Assembly: GCA_036401895.1 (NCBI GenBank)
Contig: DASWTW010000169.1
Location: 1-63,772 of the forward strand
Length of the DNA: 63,772 bases
Source of the DNA: LB3-1 sp036401895
GTDB taxonomy: Bacteria; Chloroflexota; Chloroflexia; Chloroflexales; Kallotenuaceae
Reading direction: 5' to 3'
The notes under the pieces are model-generated. The model was not told the DNA's origin. It saw nothing but the letters and a program-made list of their open reading frames with translations, and ran no database searches. Position 1 is the first letter of the stretch. Each line of letters starts with the position of its first letter. This document shows positions 58,564 through 63,772 of the stretch, piece after piece. The translations under genes were made by a program, and so were the position numbers.

Positions 58564-59229
58564 ATGGGCGCATCACAGTCCAAAGAAAAACATGATTCTT
58601 TCCAACATCCACACCGATCCAAGGAGCAGGAGAGCGAGATGTCCTCCCAGGAGTCCCCAGCCACTCTCGATCTCAGCCGCATCGACCCGGCTGCACTTGT
58701 CACATGTTGACCGCATGAGCAACATCGTCGGTAATCAGGCCGTGCAGCGTCTGGTCACAGGTGCGATCAACCGGCAGGCGGCCGCTGCTCCGCAAACACA
58801 GCAACAAGCGCAAGAGCGTAAGCCAGGAACCGTCAGCGAGGTCTCGTGGGCGAAACCTCCGGCCTGTATCCATCGTCGAAAGATAAGTACAAGCCATCAG
58901 CCTGGGACAGCGCCAAGGTCGCTGAGCTGCTCAAAATGCGCGCCGCTATTGACGCCGTCGCGAAGCGTGGCGAAAAGGTCCATCGCGCCAAGCCCAACCC
59001 CAAAGATCCGATCGAGAAGCTTCTGATCCCCTACCACTGACCGAAAATTTCCCCGACGTCGATTCGGAGATTGCAGATACAGCTGTGCGCTGGTTTTATC
59101 TTTCCAAAAAAGCGTCCCTTCCGGTTCATCCTACTATGCCCACGCTGGTCGCCGTCAAAAGCTACGGCCCGTTCTACAGCACGGGCGGCGGTGATGCCGG
59201 TAAGGGCGACATATATGTGCATTTCTAAT
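58564..59229 (+). pseudogene. Frameshifted gene with eCIS/DUF4157-like N-terminal signature
   Basis: One protein read in four pieces. Frame 1 from 58564 gives MGASQSKEKHDSFQ to DLSRIDPAAL. Near 58700 it continues in frame 2 as SHVDRMSNIVGNQAVQRLVT. Near 58840 frame 1 resumes as GETSGLYPSSKDKYK to DPIEKLLIPYH. Near 59037 frame 3 takes over as LTENFPDVDSEIADTAVRWF and ends GGGDAGKGDIYVHF before TAA at 59227. A TAGGTAGG site fits the start. The IGNQAVQRL-type motif is common at the N-termini of DUF4157 and eCIS-cargo proteins. At least three frameshifts indicate decay or sequencing error. The intact product would be ~215 residues. Confidence 0.7.
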
Positions 59230-59284
59230 AAGATAAAGCCTAAAAAGTAGGACTGCCTTCGATCAAACGTGGGTGCCGGCATTG

Positions 59285-60508
59285 TCAGCCGGCACGCTCA
59301 GGCGCAAGCTCACGCCGCTCACGCTCCAGCAGCAGAGTCGCGCCGAAGCCCAGCAACGAGAGCGCCGTCGCAGCGCCGAAGATCGCCCACAGGCCCAGCG
59401 GCGAGAGCAATGCCCCGAGGATCGGGCCGACAAACCAGGTCATCTGGAGCGGCAGCCGTGACAGATTCAGCACCGATGCCCGCTGATCGTCGGGCGTGCG
59501 CAGTGCAATCAGCGCCACAATCGCCGCGTCGATGCCGCCCTGCACCAGCCCCTGCCCGATCCGTCCGGCCACAAACAGCGGCAGGTTGCGGGCCAGCGCC
59601 TGCAACCCAAACATCAGCCCGACGCTCAGGATCGCCACACGCAGCACCGGCACATAGCCGATCCGATCGCTCAGACGGCCCCACAGCGGCGTTGTGACCG
59701 CCATCACAACACCCATGCTCGACACGATCACGCCGATGATCACCGGCACCTGCGAGACAGGCCCACCGTAGAGCTGCGAGATACGGATCGGCACAAACGG
59801 CCCGGCCAGATTCATGCCCAGCATCACCACAAAGGCCAGCCCAAACAGCCGTACCACCAGCGGCGTACGCACGATGTTTGCCAGCGATTCGCGCAGCAGC
59901 ACGCCGATACGCGCATCTGTGCGGCGCTCGCGCGGCTCCTCGTGCAAAAAGATCGTCAGCAGCAGCGCCACGCCCACCGTCAGCGCCGCGTCGATCATCA
60001 GCAGCGTCGCCACGCCCCAGCGCTGCACGACGAAGCCGCCGAACAGCGGCCCGATCGCGACGCCCAGCGGATTGCCCGCCGTCACCAGACCGATCGCCAG
60101 GCCAAGCCGATCGCGCGGCGTGATCTCGGCCTGGACCGCCAGCATCACGCCGGTATTACCCAGCACCAGGCCGCTCAACATTCGCGCCGCCCCCAGCTGC
60201 CAGACATTGGTGCTGAGCGCCAGCAGCGCAAACATCAGCGCCCCGGCGTACGACGAGCGAACGATCACCAGCTTGCGCGAGTAGCGATCGGCCCACACGC
60301 CCCAGAACGGCAGCAGCGGAATACCCAGAATAAACGCAACCGCCGCCAGCAGGCCGGTCCAGCGCGGAATCTGATCCGCCTGAACATTGAGCTGCTCAAG
60401 ATACAGCGGCGTGAACGCGGTCAAATGCCCGAAGGCGAACGACTCGATAATGCCCGTGAGCGCAAACAGCGCCACGGTGACCCGCCAGTTATTGCGATGA
60501 TCCGGCAT
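59285..60508 (-). CDS. MFS multidrug-type transporter
   Basis: A 407-residue, 12-span MFS protein. The loop 2-3 motif is GVWADRYSRKLVIVRSSYAG and motif C-like LVLGNTGVMLAVQAEITPRD; VTAGNPLGVAIGPLFGGFVV follows. These are traits of DHA1-type drug/H+ antiporters. Substrate unknown. It begins 48 nt after the LysR gene on the same strand and is likely co-transcribed. The ribosome site is weak. Confidence 0.85.
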   Translation of the reverse strand: MPDHRNNWRVTVALFALTGIIESFAFGHLTAFTPLYLEQLNVQADQIPRWTGLLAAVAFILGIPLLPFWGVWADRYSRKLVIVRSSYAGALMFALLALSTNVWQLGAARMLSGLVLGNTGVMLAVQAEITPRDRLGLAIGLVTAGNPLGVAIGPLFGGFVVQRWGVATLLMIDAALTVGVALLLTIFLHEEPRERRTDARIGVLLRESLANIVRTPLVVRLFGLAFVVMLGMNLAGPFVPIRISQLYGGPVSQVPVIIGVIVSSMGVVMAVTTPLWGRLSDRIGYVPVLRVAILSVGLMFGLQALARNLPLFVAGRIGQGLVQGGIDAAIVALIALRTPDDQRASVLNLSRLPLQMTWFVGPILGALLSPLGLWAIFGAATALSLLGFGATLLLERERRELAPERAG

Positions 60509-60555
60509 GATAGCTCTGCTCTAATGTTGACAAGACGGATGTCGTACCAGCCTGA

Positions 60556-61464
60556 TCATTGGCCTGCGCTCCGGCTTTCCTCGGTTGCCAGCCGCTCCAG
60601 CAAGAACGATTGCAGCGCCAGCGCGGCCGGCGATAGCGATCGCTCACGATGTGTGATCAAGCCCAACGTGCGGCTCATCGGTACGTCGGAGACTGAAACG
60701 CCTACCAGCCCGCTCGCGTCGGAGAGCGCCAGACGCGGCACCAGCGCCACGCCCAGACCGGCCGCCGCAAAGCGCAGCACCGTATCCATCTCCGCACCGT
60801 CGAGCACAATCTGCGGCGTAAAGCCACCCGCCCGACACAGCTGCATCGTGCGGTCGCGCAGCTCGTAGCCCTGCGGAAACAGAATGAATCCGGTTGCGGC
60901 CAGATCCGCCGCCTGAAGCCGACTCGCGCTCGCCAGGGGATGATCCTCGGCCATCGCCAGTACCAGGTCTTCGGTCAGCAGCTCGGTACAGGCGATCTTC
61001 TCGACATCGACCACCATGGCCAGCGACACGACCGCCAGATCGACGGTGCCCTCGTCGACCAGCGCCACCAGACGACCGACGCCGGCCTCATGCAGCTCAA
61101 GCTCGATGCCGCTGTAACGCTGGTTGAAATCGGCGAGCGCGCGCGGCAGCAGATTCGTGCCGACCGTCGGCGACGCGCCCAGCGACACGCGACCGGATGT
61201 GAGATCCGAAAGCTGCTGGAGCGCGGCGCGGGCCTCGGCGACATCGCGCATGACACGTCGAGCGTAGGGAAGCAGCAGCTGGCCCGCATCGGTCAGCTCG
61301 ATCCGGCGACCGACACGATTAAAGAGCGCGACACCCAGCTCAGCTTCCAGCACCTGGATCTGCTTACTGAGCGATGGCTGAGCAATGTGCAGCTCTCGTG
61401 CGGCACGCGTAACATGCCCGTGCCGCGCAACCGCCTCGAAATATCGCAGATGATGTAGTTCCAT
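60556..61464 (-). CDS. LysR-family transcriptional regulator
   Basis: A 302-residue LysR regulator. The N-terminal winged helix is classic (MELHHLRYFEAVARHGHVTR, QPSLSKQIQVLEAELGVALF) and the effector domain follows (SLGASPTVGTNLLPRALADF, GVGVALVPRLAL-type strand at the end). AAGG precedes the ATG. It is divergent from the flavoprotein gene and upstream of the MFS gene, so both are candidate targets; the site TATCTATTTGATA between the starts is a possible operator. Confidence 0.93.
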   Translation of the reverse strand: MELHHLRYFEAVARHGHVTRAARELHIAQPSLSKQIQVLEAELGVALFNRVGRRIELTDAGQLLLPYARRVMRDVAEARAALQQLSDLTSGRVSLGASPTVGTNLLPRALADFNQRYSGIELELHEAGVGRLVALVDEGTVDLAVVSLAMVVDVEKIACTELLTEDLVLAMAEDHPLASASRLQAADLAATGFILFPQGYELRDRTMQLCRAGGFTPQIVLDGAEMDTVLRFAAAGLGVALVPRLALSDASGLVGVSVSDVPMSRTLGLITHRERSLSPAALALQSFLLERLATEESRSAGQ

Positions 61465-61480
61465 TTTGATGCCTTCAGGC

Positions 61481-61493
61481 TATCTATTTGATA
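61481..61493. promoter_or_regulatory. Candidate LysR operator
   Basis: TATC-TATTT-GATA, a 13-bp dyad 17-29 nt upstream of the LysR start codon and about 80 nt before the flavoprotein start, a usual position for LysR binding (a T-N11-A-type dyad). Confidence 0.5.
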
Positions 61494-61572
61494 CCAAACA
61501 TATCTTGGACCTGTCGAGGCTATAGCGTTACACTCATTGTACATAGAGTTATGACAACACGGAGTGAAAGAA

Positions 61573-63321
61573 ATGCAACTCGATACAATCCCGACGCGGT
61601 ACACAACAGATGTGCTTGTGATCGGCACAGGTGGTGCCGGGCTACGTGCGGCCCTCGCCTTGCACGATCAGGGCCACCGCGTGCTGGTGCTGGGCAAGCG
61701 GCCCAAAGCCGACGCGCATACCGTGCTGGCGGCAGGCGGCATCAACGCTGCGCTGGGCTCGCTCGACCCACAGGATAGCTGGGCGATTCACGCGGCCGAC
61801 ACGCTCAAAGAAGGCCGCTATCTGGGCGATCCACGGGCGATCGAGCTGCTGTGCCGCGAGGCTCCCCAGGCGATTCACGAGCTGGTTGAGCTGGGCGTGC
61901 CTTTCGCCCGTGAGGCCGACGGACGGCTGTCGCAGCGCTACTTTGGCGCGCACCGCTACCGACGCACCTGCTTTGTCGGCGATTATACAGGACTTGAGAT
62001 CATTCATGCCCTGGTTCGCGCCGTTGATCAGCGCGAGATTCCGATCCTGGAGCGCGTCTACATCAGCGATCTGCTCACGGCGGACGGCCGCGTCAACGGC
62101 GCGCTCGGCTTTCGGCTTGAGGATAAACAGCCGATCGTGATTCGGGCCGGCGCGGTGCTGCTGGCGACCGGCGGCCACATCCACATCTACCGGCGCTCCT
62201 CGTCACGCCGCCGCGAAAATACCGGCGATGGCATGGCGCTGGCCTTCGGCGTCGGCGCGACTCTGGCCGACATGGAGCTAGTACAGTTTCATCCATCGGG
62301 CATGGTCTGGCCGGCTGAGCTGGAAGGCACGCTGGTGACTGAGGCGGTGCGTGGCGAAGGCGGCCGGCTGCTCAACACGCAGGGCGAGCGCTTCATGCAG
62401 CGCTACGACGCCGAGCGCATGGAGCTGTCCACGCGTGACCGTGTGGCGCTGGCGAACTACACCGAGATCATGGCTGGACGTGGCACCGAGCACGGCGGTG
62501 TCTGGCTCGACGTTAGCCATCTGCCGGCCGAGGTCATCGAGCAGCGGCTGCCGCGCATGAAGGAGCAGTTCGCGCTGGTGGGCGTGGACATTACCCGCGA
62601 GCCGATGGAGATCGCGCCGACGGCTCACTACTCGATGGGCGGCATTCGCGTGACGCCCGAAACCCACGCGACTGAGGTACCCGGCCTGTTTGCCGCCGGA
62701 GAAGCAGCCGCCGGTGTTCACGGCGCGAATCGCCTGGGCGGCAACAGCCTGGCCGAGATCCTGGTCTTTGGCCGCATCGCCGCCGAGCACGCCGCGCAGT
62801 TCGCCGGCCAGAATCCGGCGCCGCCGCTCGACGAGGCGCAGATCAAGCGCAAGCGCGCCCGGCTGGCCGAGCTGGGCCGCCTTGACGGCGCGTGGCAGCG
62901 GGCTCTGATTGAAGAGCTTCAGTCGATCATGTGGGAAGGCGCGGGCGTGGTGCGTACCGCCGACGGCTTGCAAAACGCGCTTGAGCATCTGGCGCAGATC
63001 AAGCGCCGGGCCGAGGAAAGCCCAAGCGGATCGGCGGATCTTGCGGCGGCACTGGATCTGCGCTCCATGCTGCTGACGGCCGAGGCAACCGTCCGCGCGG
63101 CCCTGCTGCGAACCGAAAGCCGGGGCGCACACCAGCGCGCCGACTACCCGCAGACCGATCCCGAGTGGCAGCGCACGATTCTGGTCCTGCCGCATCTCAC
63201 CGACGAGGGGCCGAACACCGGCCTGGCGCTGGCAACCGCCGAGCTGCCCGATCCGTCGCCCGAGGTCAGCGCCGCGATCGACGAGACCGAGATCGAGATG
63301 GCGGGACGATTAGTCGAATAA
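61573..63321 (+). CDS. SdhA/FrdA-like FAD flavoprotein without partner subunits
   Basis: A 582-residue flavoprotein of the succinate dehydrogenase/fumarate reductase/L-aspartate oxidase superfamily. FAD fold: VLVIGTGGAGLRAALALHDQ. The segment AHTVLAAGGINAALG has the His that covalently holds FAD in SdhA/FrdA; L-aspartate oxidases lack it. Further marks are HPSGMVWP, TEAVRGEGGRLL, TAHYSMGGIRV (substrate His/Arg), GLFAAGEAAAGVHGANRLGG. ATG 61573 follows GGAG; GTG 61564 is possible. No iron-sulfur or membrane subunit gene is adjacent, so it may be a soluble oxidoreductase or NadB-like enzyme. Divergent LysR suggests effector-controlled expression. Confidence 0.88.
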   Translation: MQLDTIPTRYTTDVLVIGTGGAGLRAALALHDQGHRVLVLGKRPKADAHTVLAAGGINAALGSLDPQDSWAIHAADTLKEGRYLGDPRAIELLCREAPQAIHELVELGVPFAREADGRLSQRYFGAHRYRRTCFVGDYTGLEIIHALVRAVDQREIPILERVYISDLLTADGRVNGALGFRLEDKQPIVIRAGAVLLATGGHIHIYRRSSSRRRENTGDGMALAFGVGATLADMELVQFHPSGMVWPAELEGTLVTEAVRGEGGRLLNTQGERFMQRYDAERMELSTRDRVALANYTEIMAGRGTEHGGVWLDVSHLPAEVIEQRLPRMKEQFALVGVDITREPMEIAPTAHYSMGGIRVTPETHATEVPGLFAAGEAAAGVHGANRLGGNSLAEILVFGRIAAEHAAQFAGQNPAPPLDEAQIKRKRARLAELGRLDGAWQRALIEELQSIMWEGAGVVRTADGLQNALEHLAQIKRRAEESPSGSADLAAALDLRSMLLTAEATVRAALLRTESRGAHQRADYPQTDPEWQRTILVLPHLTDEGPNTGLALATAELPDPSPEVSAAIDETEIEMAGRLVE

Positions 63322-63336
63322 CATCTGCGTCCACAT

Positions 63337-63379
63337 GCCGGCGCAGGCGACGAGATGCGTGCTCATCGCCTGCGCCGGC
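63337..63379. terminator. Bidirectional hairpin terminator
   Basis: Perfect 14-bp stem GCCGGCGCAGGCGA (63337-63350) with 63366-63379, loop 15 nt. It lies between convergent genes; no T-run. Confidence 0.65.
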
Positions 63380-63396
63380 GCTCTTCCGGCAACCAG

Positions 63397-63772
63397 CTAC
63401 CGGAGCATCTCCACCGATGACCCATTCGTCTGACCGGCGCGCGGCTTCCAGTACAGCCGGTAGCGCTCGATGCGGGCGTCCGGATCGTTGGCTACCAGGC
63501 GCTCGGCGGTCTCCGCGTTGAGCGGCGCGGCCACAAAGAACGAATTCTTGGGCTGGTAGGTTGCAATTTGCTTCCACGTTGTACCGGCCAGATCCTCCTG
63601 GCGATAGATCACCAGATCGCCGCCGTCGTTTACCGAGTCGCGATCGAAGTACAGGATCAGCGTGGGATCGAGCTCGGTCGGCAGCGCGGTGTTGCACGAA
63701 AGGCTGAAGGCGTAGCCGCGCGCCTGCGCGCCGTCGGGCAGCTGATCCAGCTCGGCGGCGGTGTGGATCAGC
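63397..63772 (-). CDS. Partial conserved protein cut by window end
   Basis: The C-terminal 124 residues of a protein whose start lies beyond 63772; the frame has no stop codon up to the edge. It is polar, with no membrane segment in the visible part; segments such as CNTALPTELDPTLILYFDRD, WKQIATYQPKNSFFVAAPLN and ARIERYRLYWKPRAG suggest a beta-rich domain. One Cys is visible. I do not recognise the family. Convergent with the flavoprotein gene. Confidence 0.6.
   Translation of the reverse strand, partial: LIHTAAELDQLPDGAQARGYAFSLSCNTALPTELDPTLILYFDRDSVNDGGDLVIYRQEDLAGTTWKQIATYQPKNSFFVAAPLNAETAERLVANDPDARIERYRLYWKPRAGQTNGSSVEMLR

Noticed and set aside
61573..63321. Firm assignment as L-aspartate oxidase (nadB)
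   Set aside because: The covalent-FAD histidine context and the lack of nadA/nadC nearby argue against; the flavoprotein is left unassigned within the superfamily.

Overview
The window reads as chromosomal DNA of a GC-rich bacterium, most likely a Chloroflexota member of the class Chloroflexia. This is inferred from the protein set (DICT-domain protein, multi-GAF kinase, DUF4342 and DUF507 proteins, a PASTA-tailed class A PBP, a glycosidase/O-antigen ligase fusion), and no 16S gene is present to confirm it. Most of the window is ordinary housekeeping sequence with clear Shine-Dalgarno sites and several near-consensus sigma-70 promoters.

Layout. 0-2.5 kb: a small membrane protein gene divergent from a NarL-type two-component system. 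2.6-5.6 kb: a single-polypeptide restriction-methylation gene whose second half is visibly AT-richer. 5.7-9.6 kb: tRNA-Gly(CCC), an HU protein, a cyclophilin, and convergent clpB. 10-19 kb: an unknown coiled-coil membrane protein, a small membrane protein, a class A PBP, topA, a promoter-to-terminator unit that may be a small RNA or leader, and tyrS. 19-21.6 kb: a REPIN-like double palindrome, DUF4342 and DUF507 genes, and a RpoD-type sigma gene with a leader of about 300 nt. 21.8-27 kb: a complete branched-chain amino-acid ABC operon (livK-H-M-G-F). 27.1-30.7 kb: a DICT protein, a GNAT, and four small genes resembling orphan immunity proteins. 30.9-37.3 kb: an MprF-like lipid aminoacyltransferase, an acetoacetate-decarboxylase-like protein, a Na/Pi-type transporter with a Usp protein, and glyA. 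37.3-41.6 kb: an AT-rich repeat block and a 1267-residue multi-GAF histidine kinase. 41.9-49.7 kb: a small membrane protein, endonuclease III, an SH3-type protein, the glycosidase/ligase fusion, a DUF3592-like protein, an MFS exporter and a small conserved protein. 49.7-58.3 kb: a run of small stand-alone enzymes (methyltransferases, DinB, esterase, three GNATs, HD phosphohydrolase, cupin, two alpha/beta hydrolases). 58.5-59.2 kb: a frameshifted gene with an eCIS/DUF4157-like signature. 59.3-63.8 kb: MFS and LysR genes divergent from an orphan FrdA/SdhA-like flavoprotein, then a gene cut by the window end.

The clearest functional units are the liv operon, the two-component pair, the envelope genes (PBP, ligase fusion, MprF-like) and the information-processing set (topA, tyrS, sigma factor, HU, clpB). 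No CRISPR array, rRNA, intact prophage or insertion sequence was seen. The most unusual material is the candidate RNA upstream of tyrS, the immunity-like array, the degraded eCIS-like gene, the fusion protein, and two kinds of intergenic repeat.
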